DNA of 64,000 nt, taken from the NCBI RefSeq assembly GCF_003219815.1, contig NZ_QJVD01000006.1:153888-217887 (forward strand). The letters run 5' to 3'. The DNA comes from Arthrobacter livingstonensis. Lineage in GTDB: Bacteria; Actinomycetota; Actinomycetes; Actinomycetales; Micrococcaceae. The notes under the pieces are model-generated. The model was not told where the DNA came from and searched no databases. It worked only from the letters and a program-made list of their open reading frames with translations. The position numbers and the translations under genes were made by a program. Numbering within the stretch: position 1 is the stretch's first letter; the number at the start of each line of letters is the position of its first letter. Positions 9,286-16,920 of this stretch are shown piece after piece.

Positions 9286-9617
9286 GCGCATTGCCGGCCC
9301 GGGGAGAACTTTGGTGGTGCGAGCTTGCCGAAATCGGCCGTCGCCCCGTCGTCGTCCTGTCACGTGACGCGGCGATCCCCCGACTTGGACGCGCCCTCGT
9401 CGCACCATGCACGACGACGATTCGAGGGCTTCCCAGTGAAGTCGTCCTTGAGCCAGGTGACGACCCGGTCCCTCGTCGCTGCGCAGTCAACCTCGATTCC
9501 GTCGAGAGCCTCTCAATTGCCGTGCTGGTCACAAGGCTCGGCCGGCTGGCCGATTCCCGCATGCGCGAGATCTGCGGTGCTCTCGAGGTGGCGGTCGACT
9601 GCCAGGGCCTGCGCTGA
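9282..9617 (+). CDS. MazF/PemK-family endoribonuclease toxin
   Basis: A 111-residue product with the MazF-family opening [23 protein letters not shown], in which the Arg-Gly-Glu and Arg-Pro-Val elements are conserved. The central segment [15 protein letters not shown] (Thr-rich strand after LVAPCT) and the C-terminal LGRL helix are also typical. The family cleaves single-stranded RNA at short motifs. The start at 9282 overlaps the antitoxin stop. The pair sits between xylB and the mannitol dehydrogenase gene of the polyol cluster, suggesting a small insertion. The cleavage sequence cannot be predicted. Confidence 0.88.
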   Translation: MSALPARGELWWCELAEIGRRPVVVLSRDAAIPRLGRALVAPCTTTIRGLPSEVVLEPGDDPVPRRCAVNLDSVESLSIAVLVTRLGRLADSRMREICGALEVAVDCQGLR

Positions 9618-9657
9618 AGCGGCACGCCGCCATGAAACCAAGTGCGAGTGCGCCGTG

Positions 9658-11136
9658 TCAGTCCAGCGCCACGAGCGCCTCAACTGCCGCCCGGGCGCCC
9701 TTGTCGTGCAGGGTGTCCAGCGTGCGCAGGTATGCCTGAGTGAACCGGGCATTGTCCACCAGGTCGCCGAAGACGTCGCGGTTGCGCAGGAACGCCAGCT
9801 TGTCCCCATGCTGCTTGGCGGCGGCGGCCATGAGCGGTTCCTTCAGCCGGTCCACAACCTCAATGGGCTGCCCCGACTCGTCCGTCCCTTCGGCGTAGCG
9901 CGCCCAGGAGGCGACGATGCCGGCGGAACGGGCGATCTCGCCGTCGTTCGCCAGGTTGATCCGGATGACCGGGACCAGCCATTTGGGGATGCGGTCCGAG
10001 CTCTCCGCGCACAGGCGCGCAAGGGTGTCGCGGACGTGTTCGTTGGAGTAGCGCTCAATCAGCGTTTGCTTGTATAGCGGCAGGTCCACCCCGGGCAGTG
10101 GCGACAGCGTGGGCCCGCCCTCGTGGTCCATGTAGTCCAGCAGGAACGTCGCAAACAGCGGGTCCTGGGCTGCCTCATGGGCGTACCGGTACCCGGCCAG
10201 GTAGCCGAAGTAGCACAGGCCCTGGTGTGTGGCGTTGAGCAGGCGCAGCTTCATCAGCTCGTAGGGTTCCACGTCTTCCACGAGCTGAACGCCGGCGTCC
10301 TCGTACGGCGGGCGGCCCAGCGGGAAGGTGTCCTCCAGGACCCATTGCTCAAACGGTTCGCACACCACCGGCCACTGGTCCACCACGCCGAATTCCTTGG
10401 CGATTGCGCTGCGGTCTTCATCCGTGGTGACGGGCGTGATCCTGTCCACCATCGAGTTGGGGAACGCCACGTTGTCCCGCATCCACGCACCCAGCTCCGG
10501 GTCCTTCAATGCAGCGAACGCGGTGAACATCTTCTTCGCCACGTCGCCGTTGCCCTGGATGTTGTCGCAGGACATGACCGTGAACGGTTCAATGCCGCGG
10601 GCACGACGCCGGGCGAGGGCTTCGGCGACGAGGCCGAACGTTGTGCGCGGGGCTGCGTTGGGCGACAGGTCGTGGACCACATCCGGGTTGCCGGCGTCGA
10701 ACTCGCCCGTGACGTGGTGGAAGTTGTAGCCGCCCTCGGTCACGGTGAGCGAGACGATGCGCGTGTCGGGGGAGGCCATCTTCTCGATGACCGCGCCGGG
10801 GTCTGCCGGGGCGAACAGGAACTCCGTGACGGAGCCGATCACGCGGGCTTCGCGCGTGCCGTCCGGGTGCTTCAGGAGCAGGGTGTAGAGGCAGTCCTGC
10901 TCGGCCATGACGTCCGCCATCTTTTTGTCATGCGGGAGCACGCCTATGCCGCAAATGCCCCAGTCAAGTGCTTTTCCGGCGTTCATGAGCCGATCCAGGT
11001 ACATGGCCTGGTGGGCGCGGTGGAAGCCGCCCACGCCGAAGTGCACAATGCCGGTGGTGACCTGGCTGCGGTCGTAGCCCGGGACGCCAACGTTCCCCGG
11101 CAGCGTGGAAAGGTTGGTGGTATTGAGTTGCGGCAC
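9658..11136 (-). CDS. Long-chain polyol dehydrogenase (mannitol 2-dehydrogenase / D-arabinitol 4-dehydrogenase)
   Basis: A 492-residue member of the polyol-specific long-chain dehydrogenase family, which oxidises mannitol to fructose or D-arabinitol to D-xylulose with NAD+. The N-terminal Rossmann segment GIVHFGVGGFHRAHQAMYLD (residues 29-48) is diagnostic. The substrate-domain signature is visible as VCEPFEQWVLED and MKLRLLNATHQGLCYFGYLAG, with the catalytic Lys-Asn-His pattern represented by KLRLLNATH. An inverted repeat of GCTCATTTGA lies 40-71 bases upstream of the ATG and matches operators at 6.5 kb. The xylulokinase nearby makes arabinitol a serious alternative to mannitol. Confidence 0.92.
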   Translation of the reverse strand: MPQLNTTNLSTLPGNVGVPGYDRSQVTTGIVHFGVGGFHRAHQAMYLDRLMNAGKALDWGICGIGVLPHDKKMADVMAEQDCLYTLLLKHPDGTREARVIGSVTEFLFAPADPGAVIEKMASPDTRIVSLTVTEGGYNFHHVTGEFDAGNPDVVHDLSPNAAPRTTFGLVAEALARRRARGIEPFTVMSCDNIQGNGDVAKKMFTAFAALKDPELGAWMRDNVAFPNSMVDRITPVTTDEDRSAIAKEFGVVDQWPVVCEPFEQWVLEDTFPLGRPPYEDAGVQLVEDVEPYELMKLRLLNATHQGLCYFGYLAGYRYAHEAAQDPLFATFLLDYMDHEGGPTLSPLPGVDLPLYKQTLIERYSNEHVRDTLARLCAESSDRIPKWLVPVIRINLANDGEIARSAGIVASWARYAEGTDESGQPIEVVDRLKEPLMAAAAKQHGDKLAFLRNRDVFGDLVDNARFTQAYLRTLDTLHDKGARAAVEALVALD

Positions 11137-11175
11137 AATGAACTCCCTTGCAGACGTGATCCGGATCCCATTGTA

Positions 11176-11207
11176 TCAAATGAGCTTTTGGCATGCGCTC
11201 ATTTGAG
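11176..11207. promoter_or_regulatory. Inverted-repeat operator shared with the polyol cluster
   Basis: TCAAATGAGC (11176-11185) and GCTCATTTGA (11197-11206) form a perfect inverted repeat with an 11-bp spacer upstream of the minus-strand polyol dehydrogenase. The right arm is identical to the site at 6495. It is probably bound by the SorC-type regulator encoded at 6600 (inference). Confidence 0.65.
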
Positions 11208-11338
11208 AAAATATGCTTGCGGGCCACTTGTGGGAGGCCACGGTGGATGGTCGGCGTCAGTCACTGCCGCGGCAGGACCTCCTGCGGTAGGTTGATCTGG
11301 AAGATCGTGCGGATCACCATCAGCAGAAAGACGTGCCC

Positions 11339-13087
11339 ATGGCCAAGGAACTTGCCACCCAGCTCATTGAACAACTGCAGTCCGCCGGCGTGCGGCGCAT
11401 CTACGGGATTGTGGGCGACAGCCTGAACCCGTTGGTGGATGCGGTGCGGAAAACCGGTGGAGCCAAAAACGGCGGCATCGACTGGATCCACGTCCGCCAC
11501 GAGGAGGCTGCGGCATTTGCCGCCGGTGCCGAGGCGCAGCTGACCGGGGAACTGGCCGTGTGCGCGGGGTCCTGCGGGCCCGGCAACCTGCACCTGATGA
11601 ACGGGCTGTACGACGCCAACCGCACCGGCGCGCCCGTGCTGGCCATCGCCTCGCACCTGCCCAGCGTGCAAATTGGCAGCGGCTTCTTCCAGGAAACCCA
11701 CCCGGACCGGCTCTTTGGCGAGTGCTCGGTGTACTCCGAGCTGGTCAGCACCTCCGACCAGGCGCCGCGGGTGATGCACAATGCCATCGCGCATGCCGTG
11801 GGCCTGCGCGGGGTGGCCGTCGTGACGCTGCCCGGAGACATTGCCAGCCTCCCGGCCACGGCGCCGTCGCCCCTGCAGCGCCCCCTGCGCCCGGGCCGCC
11901 TGGTCCCGGCACCGGAAAGCGTGCAGGAGCTGGCGGATGCGATCAACGGGGCGGCCAAGGTGGCCATCTTTGCCGGCGCCGGCGTCCAGGGCGCCCACGA
12001 CGAGGTGGTGGCGCTGGCCGAAAAGGTGAACGCCCCAATCGGCCACAGCCTGCGCGGCAAGGACTTCATCCAATACAACAACCCCTATGACATCGGCATG
12101 ACCGGCCTGCTCGGCTACGGCGCGGCGGCCGAAGGCATCGAGGACGCGGATCTGCTCCTCCTGCTCGGCACCGACTTCCCCTACGACCAGTTCCTGCCGG
12201 CCACACGCACCGCCCAGGTGGACCGGGCGCCGGAGCACCTGGGCCGGCGCACCGACGTTGACCTGGCCGTCCACGGCGACGTCCTGTCCACCCTGGCGGC
12301 GCTGCTGCCCCTTGTTGAGGCCAAGAAAAACTCCAAGTTCCTGGACGCCATCTTGAAGAAGCACGACAAGCTGATGAACAAGGCGGTGGGCGCCTACACC
12401 CGCAAGGCAGAGAAGATCGTGCCCATCCACCCGGAATATGCCGCCTCCCTGCTCGATCAGATTGCCGCCGAGGACGCCATCTTCACGGCGGACACCGGCA
12501 TGTGCAATGTGTGGACGGCCCGCTACATCAACCCGCTGGGCACGCGCCGGCTGATCGGCTCGTACCTGCACGGCTCCATGGCAAACGCGCTGCCGCAGGC
12601 CATCGGCGCGCAGTCCGCGTACCCGGACCGGCAGGTCATCTCGGTCTCCGGTGACGGCGGGCTGTCCATGCTGTTGGGCGAGCTCATCACGGCCGCGGCC
12701 CACAAACTCCCCATCAACGTGGTGGTGTTCAACAACTCGACCCTGGGCATGGTGAAGCTGGAAATGCTGGTGGATGGGTTGCAGGACTTTGGCGTGGACG
12801 TCCCGGACGCCAACTACGCCGCCGTTGCCGCGGCGCTGGGGTTCCACTCCGTCCGCGTCACCGACCCGGCGGAAATTGCCGACGCCTACCGGGCCGCCTT
12901 TGCCCACAACGGCCCGTCACTGGTGGAACTGATCACGGATCCACAGGCCCTGTCCATCCCGCCGAAGATCAAGGGTGCCCAGGTGGTTGGCTTTGCCACG
13001 GCCATGTCCAAGATCGTGCTCAACAAGGGTGCCGGCGAGGCCGTCAGCATGGCACGCAGCAATTTGCGCAACATCCCCCGCGGCTGA
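11339..13087 (+). CDS. poxB: Pyruvate dehydrogenase (quinone) / pyruvate oxidase
   Basis: A ThDP- and FAD-dependent enzyme of 582 residues that decarboxylates pyruvate to acetate and passes electrons to quinone at the membrane. The N-terminal Pyr domain has the catalytic Glu in VRHEEAAAFAAGAEA and the strongly conserved CAGSCGPGNLHLMNGLYDANR. The ThDP/Mg motif is SVSGDGGLSM with NNSTLGMVK about 30 residues later. The extreme C-terminus is amphipathic and could serve lipid binding as in E. coli PoxB. The start is taken as the ATG at 11339 (MAKELATQ); a GTG six bases upstream is possible. No specific regulator is adjacent. Confidence 0.92.
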   Translation: MAKELATQLIEQLQSAGVRRIYGIVGDSLNPLVDAVRKTGGAKNGGIDWIHVRHEEAAAFAAGAEAQLTGELAVCAGSCGPGNLHLMNGLYDANRTGAPVLAIASHLPSVQIGSGFFQETHPDRLFGECSVYSELVSTSDQAPRVMHNAIAHAVGLRGVAVVTLPGDIASLPATAPSPLQRPLRPGRLVPAPESVQELADAINGAAKVAIFAGAGVQGAHDEVVALAEKVNAPIGHSLRGKDFIQYNNPYDIGMTGLLGYGAAAEGIEDADLLLLLGTDFPYDQFLPATRTAQVDRAPEHLGRRTDVDLAVHGDVLSTLAALLPLVEAKKNSKFLDAILKKHDKLMNKAVGAYTRKAEKIVPIHPEYAASLLDQIAAEDAIFTADTGMCNVWTARYINPLGTRRLIGSYLHGSMANALPQAIGAQSAYPDRQVISVSGDGGLSMLLGELITAAAHKLPINVVVFNNSTLGMVKLEMLVDGLQDFGVDVPDANYAAVAAALGFHSVRVTDPAEIADAYRAAFAHNGPSLVELITDPQALSIPPKIKGAQVVGFATAMSKIVLNKGAGEAVSMARSNLRNIPRG

Positions 13088-13124
13088 GCTGCCCGGCGAA
13101 ACCCACCTCGACGCAAGGAATCAC

Positions 13125-13511
13125 ATGCTCACCGCCGCCCTCGTCTTCGCCGCCCTGGCCGCCCTGGTCCACGTGTACATCTTCGTGCTGGAATCCCTGC
13201 GCTGGACGGCCCCGGCCACCCGGAGGACGTTCGGCACCACGGGGCAGGAAGCCCAGGCCACGAAGGAGCTGGCCTTCAACCAAGGCTTTTACAACCTGTT
13301 CCTGGCCGTCGTGGCGCTCGCCGGCATCATCGCCGCCGTGTCCGGCCACCACGCGGTGGGTGCCGCGCTGGTGCTGGCCGGATGTGGTTCCATGCTCGCG
13401 GCCGGGCTGGTGCTGCTCATCTCCTCGCCCACCAAGGCCAGGGCGGCACTGGTGCAGCTCACGCTGCCGCTCATCGCCGTCGTACTTGTCCTGGTGGGGC
13501 TGGCGGTGTGA
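13125..13511 (+). CDS. Small membrane protein, DUF1304-like
   Basis: A protein of 128 residues with about four hydrophobic segments. It contains the pattern VHVYIFVLESLRW near the N-terminus and ELAFNQGFYNLFLAVVALAG, which match the DUF1304 family of uncharacterised membrane proteins. The ATG at 13125 has AAGGA about eight bases upstream. It follows poxB by 37 bases in the same direction and may be cotranscribed. The function is unknown. Confidence 0.8.
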   Translation: MLTAALVFAALAALVHVYIFVLESLRWTAPATRRTFGTTGQEAQATKELAFNQGFYNLFLAVVALAGIIAAVSGHHAVGAALVLAGCGSMLAAGLVLLISSPTKARAALVQLTLPLIAVVLVLVGLAV

Positions 13512-13572
13512 ACCATTGAATCGCAACGCCAACGGGCATAGCGTGGAAGCACATCCGAAGGGGGTGGCCAAA

Positions 13573-13764
13573 GTGGAAATTCATCTGTGGTGGCTTGAGT
13601 TGGACCTGCCGGCGAAGGAGTGGCTGCGCGAGAACCTGGAGGCGGAATCGGTGCCTGGGCACGTCCTCTCCGCCGTGACGGCGGCCGGCGGCGAGGTGGT
13701 TGCCGGCACGCTGACCAGGAGGGAGTGGGCGTTCATCGAAACGCAGTCGGAGTTTGTCGACTGA
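13573..13764 (+). CDS. Small hypothetical protein
   Basis: A 63-residue product beginning VEIHLWWLELDLPAKEWLREN and ending ETQSEFVD, with coding-like third-position GC. A GGGGG-containing purine stretch precedes two in-frame GTG starts (13564 and 13573); the second is better spaced. It lies between the DUF1304-like gene and rlmN, both on the same strand. I do not recognise the family. The Trp-rich N-terminal strand and a central Gly/Ala segment suggest a small alpha/beta fold. Confidence 0.55.
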   Translation: MEIHLWWLELDLPAKEWLRENLEAESVPGHVLSAVTAAGGEVVAGTLTRREWAFIETQSEFVD

Positions 13765-13854
13765 GCGCACCTCCTGCGCGTGGTTCGCGGCCGCTGCCGC
13801 CGGAAATGTGATATTAACTTCGGAGGCGGGACAGGCACGCCGTTGTAAGGGACA

Positions 13855-15120
13855 ATGGAAAGGATGACTTCCCCCATAAACACCCCCAGCCCTGTTGCCG
13901 CGCCCACTGTGACGGCCACTACGACGCACCCGGTCGGCCGCAACGCCCAGGTCAAGCCCGCCACGGAGGGCTGGAAGCAGGCAAAGGGCCCCGAGGGGCG
14001 ACCGCTGCTGCAGTTCAAGTCACCCCGCGTGTCCCAGCCGCCGGCGCACCTGGCGGACATGTCACTGGCCGAGCGCGAGGCGAAGTTCAAGGAGATGGGC
14101 CTGCCGGCGTTCCGTGCCAAGCAGCTCTCCGTGCATTATTTCCAGCATTACACCACCGATCCCGAGCTGATGAGCGACCTCCCCAAGGACCGTCGTGCCG
14201 AGATTACGGACACCATGTTCCCCAAGCTGCTGACCGAGGTCAAGCGCCTCACCACGGACAACGGCGACACCGTGAAGTTCCTGTGGCGCCTCTTTGACGG
14301 CTCGCTCGTGGAGTCCGTCCTCATGCGCTACCCAGGCCGCGTGACGCTGTGCGTGTCCAGCCAGTGCGGCTGCGGCATGAACTGCCCGTTTTGCGCCACC
14401 GGCCAGGCCGGGCTGACGCGCAACATGTCCGCCGCGGAGATCCTGGACCAGATTGTGCAGGCCAACCGGGTCATCGCCGAGGGCGGGCTGGGCCACCTCC
14501 GCCGCGACGGCGGACACGACGCCGAACGGGTCACCAACATTGTCTTCATGGGCATGGGCGAGCCACTCGCGAACTACAAGCGCGTCATGAACGCCGTGCA
14601 CCGCATGGTTGCCGATGGTCCCGAGGGCCTGGGCATGTCCGCCCGCGGCATCACCATCTCCACCGTGGGCCTGGTCCCGGCCATCAACAAGCTGGCCGAG
14701 GAAAACATCCCGGTGACCTTCGCACTGTCCCTCCATGCCCCGGATGATGAGCTGCGAGACGACCTCATCCCCGTCAACGACAAGTGGAAGGTGGACGCCG
14801 CCCTGGACGCCGCATACAACTACTACAAGGTCACCGGCCGCCGCGTCTCCATCGAGTACGCGCTGATCAAGGACATGAACGACCACCCGTGGCGCGCGGA
14901 GCTGCTCGCCAAGAAGCTGAACCAGCGCGGCCGCGGCTGGGTCCACGTGAACCCGATCCCGCTAAACCCGACCCCCGGCTCAATCTGGACCTCCTCCGAA
15001 CCCGCGGTGATGCAGGAATTCATTGACACCTTGATTGCCCACGGCGTCCCCACGACGCTGCGCGACACCCGCGGCAAGGAAATCGACGGCGCCTGCGGCC
15101 AGCTCGCCGCCGCCGAATAG
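13855..15120 (+). CDS. rlmN: 23S rRNA (adenine(2503)-C(2))-methyltransferase RlmN
   Basis: A radical-SAM enzyme of about 420 residues that methylates A2503 of 23S rRNA and certain tRNAs. The iron-sulfur motif C-x3-C-x2-C is present as CGCGMNCPFCATGQ at about residues 175-185. The SAM-binding region includes VFMGMGEPLANY. The C-terminal methyl-carrier Cys lies in RDTRGKEIDGACGQLA. A disordered N-terminal extension of about 65 residues (Thr/Pro rich) precedes the conserved core, as in actinobacterial homologues. The start could be ATG 13855 or ATG 13864; neither has an ideal ribosome site. A 13-bp hairpin follows the stop. Confidence 0.95.
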   Translation: MERMTSPINTPSPVAAPTVTATTTHPVGRNAQVKPATEGWKQAKGPEGRPLLQFKSPRVSQPPAHLADMSLAEREAKFKEMGLPAFRAKQLSVHYFQHYTTDPELMSDLPKDRRAEITDTMFPKLLTEVKRLTTDNGDTVKFLWRLFDGSLVESVLMRYPGRVTLCVSSQCGCGMNCPFCATGQAGLTRNMSAAEILDQIVQANRVIAEGGLGHLRRDGGHDAERVTNIVFMGMGEPLANYKRVMNAVHRMVADGPEGLGMSARGITISTVGLVPAINKLAEENIPVTFALSLHAPDDELRDDLIPVNDKWKVDAALDAAYNYYKVTGRRVSIEYALIKDMNDHPWRAELLAKKLNQRGRGWVHVNPIPLNPTPGSIWTSSEPAVMQEFIDTLIAHGVPTTLRDTRGKEIDGACGQLAAAE

Positions 15121-15139
15121 CGGATCCCCGGAGTTCCCA

Positions 15140-15173
15140 GGACGACGGCGGAGCTGGGGTTCCGCCGTCGTCC
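15140..15173. terminator. Bidirectional terminator between rlmN and the PTH2-like gene
   Basis: GGACGACGGCGGA at 15140-15152 pairs perfectly with its complement at 15161-15173 across an 8-base loop. It lies between two convergent genes, 20 bases after the rlmN stop, and would serve both. Confidence 0.7.
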
Positions 15174-15229
15174 CCGGTTTAGGCGCGGGGTTGCGTCCTC
15201 CACACCACCACCCATTGCGGGGCCTGTTC

Positions 15230-15907
15230 CTATTGCCGGGCAAAGTCCGCCACCACATACGCGGTGGTGGAGCCAGGCTCGATTTCGGTGCGGCCGGCAT
15301 CCTGGATGACCGGCCCGGAGGCCTTCCGGGCACCCTTGCGGAAATCCCTGCCGGACGCGTGCACGATCCCCACCGGGAATCCGGCGGCGGCCCACGCATC
15401 CACGGCGTGCGGGCCGGCGTCGAGCAGCCAGGCAAACAGGGCATGGGCAGCCTGCGCCGCCGCCTTGCCTGTGGACATGCGCAGCGAATCGTTGAGCACG
15501 ACGGTCAACGGCTGGCCGGGAAGAGCTCCGCCGTCGGGCAGCTGAGTGCCGGAGACCTGCAGCTTGGTCAGCAGTTTCGGCAGCCCGTCCGCCGGCAGGG
15601 GCGGCAGGCCCGCCGCGCTCGCGGTTCCCACTGTCGCCAGCACGTGGTCAGGGAACGCAGCCAGGACCTTGGCGAACATCTTCGCGTCCGCCCGGCGGAC
15701 CGACTTGGCAAAGGCGCCCGAGGCCCACAGCTGCCAGGAGGGATTTTCGGGGTCGCGCATGAACGCCTGCACGGAGGCCAGCGCGGCGGCGGCGATTCCC
15801 TGATCGGCGCCGGCAGGCTGCACCCGGTCCACCAGCAATATGATCGGTTGAACCAGCTCGCGCGGGGGCTCTTCTTCGGGGGACGGGGCGCCGGCGACTT
15901 CATTCAC
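15230..15907 (-). CDS. Peptidyl-tRNA hydrolase type 2-like protein
   Basis: A 225-residue protein whose C-terminal half matches the PTH2 fold: VVLNDSLRMSTGKAAAQAAHALFAWL aligns with the family pattern of a basic, Met-Ser-x-Gly-Lys-x-x-x-Gln-x-x-His-Ala motif. The family normally hydrolyses the ester bond between peptide and tRNA. The N-terminal half has helical segments and an earlier related Lys/Phe-rich region (GAFAKSVRRADAKMF) of unclear role. The start is GTG at 15907 with AGG about ten bases before it. It is convergent with rlmN. Whether it has true hydrolase activity is inference. Confidence 0.75.
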   Translation of the reverse strand: MNEVAGAPSPEEEPPRELVQPIILLVDRVQPAGADQGIAAAALASVQAFMRDPENPSWQLWASGAFAKSVRRADAKMFAKVLAAFPDHVLATVGTASAAGLPPLPADGLPKLLTKLQVSGTQLPDGGALPGQPLTVVLNDSLRMSTGKAAAQAAHALFAWLLDAGPHAVDAWAAAGFPVGIVHASGRDFRKGARKASGPVIQDAGRTEIEPGSTTAYVVADFARQ

Positions 15908-16113
15908 CGCACCAGCCTATGCCGCCGCGGGGGCCCGCTCCGGACCGCTGGGGAGTTGTGGGAAAGAATTTATCCTGCCCGGGACTGCCTGCCCGCAAAA
16001 ATATGGCGTGGCTGGCCGGATCCGAAGGGCGCCGGCGGGCCCGTCCGGCATATGCTGGGAGTGTTGGACAATGAACGCAAGGCCAGCCCGCAAGCAATGA
16101 AGGGACCGCGACC

Positions 16114-16848
16114 ATGACCGAAGCCACCGTCCACACGGACACCGCTTGGACCAACGCCACCGCACTGTTGTTTGACCTCGACGGCGTGCTGACGCCGACC
16201 GCCCTCGTGCACGAACAGGCATGGCAGCAACTCTTTGACGGCTACCTGGCAGAGACCGGCCATGCCGGCTACCGGGGAAGCGACTACTTTGACTTCATCG
16301 ACGGCAAGCCCCGTTTTGACGGCGTCCGGGACTTCCTTTCCTCCCGGGGGATTACCCTGCCGGAAGGGCCCCTGGATGACGATCCGGCCCACAACACCGT
16401 CCATGGGCTGGGCAACCGCAAAAACCTCGTTTTCAACTCCATCATCGAGTCCAACGGTGTGGAACCCTATCCCGGATCGGTGAGGTTCGTGGAAGCCGCA
16501 CTGGCCCGCGGCCTCAAACTCGCCGTCGTCTCCTCCTCGCGGAACGCACCCGCCGTGCTTAAAGCCGCCGGACTTGACCACCACTTTCCCGTGGTGGTGG
16601 ACGGCCAGTTCGCGGCCGGCCACGGGCTGCCGGGCAAACCGGACCATGCCACCTTCAGCTACGCCGCGGAACTGCTGGGAGTGCCCACGCAGGACTGCAT
16701 TGTGGTGGAGGACGCGGTCTCCGGCGTCCAGGCCGGGAGCGCCGGAGACTTCCGTTCCGTGATCGGCGTGGACCGGGGTGCCGGCCGCCAGACACTGCTC
16801 GACGCCGGCGCCACCGTGGTGGTCAACGACCTGGCCGAGCTCCTCTAA
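16114..16848 (+). CDS. HAD-superfamily hydrolase, beta-phosphoglucomutase-like
   Basis: A HAD subfamily IA protein of 244 residues. Motif I is LLFDLDGVL with the nucleophile Asp21 and acid/base Asp23. Motif II is VVSSSRN, the lysine motif is GKPDHATF, and motif III is VVEDAVSGVQAG. The cap domain begins with ALVHEQAWQQLF. Its position 72 bases before a GH65 phosphorylase supports conversion of beta-glucose-1-phosphate to glucose-6-phosphate after phosphorolysis of a disaccharide. Other HAD activities cannot be excluded from sequence alone. Confidence 0.87.
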   Translation: MTEATVHTDTAWTNATALLFDLDGVLTPTALVHEQAWQQLFDGYLAETGHAGYRGSDYFDFIDGKPRFDGVRDFLSSRGITLPEGPLDDDPAHNTVHGLGNRKNLVFNSIIESNGVEPYPGSVRFVEAALARGLKLAVVSSSRNAPAVLKAAGLDHHFPVVVDGQFAAGHGLPGKPDHATFSYAAELLGVPTQDCIVVEDAVSGVQAGSAGDFRSVIGVDRGAGRQTLLDAGATVVVNDLAELL

Positions 16849-16920
16849 CACCAGTACTGTCGCCCTGCCCGCCTTTGCAGATGCACCTGCCCAAAGAATC
16901 CCCCAAAAGGAGACCAATCC

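Noticed and set aside
9049-9617. VapBC identity for the toxin-antitoxin pair
   Set aside because: The toxin lacks the PIN-domain acidic residues and has the RGELWW opening and RPVVVLSRD strand of MazF.
11261-12907. Open frame of 548 codons on the minus strand
   Set aside because: Antisense to poxB and without family motifs; shadow frame.
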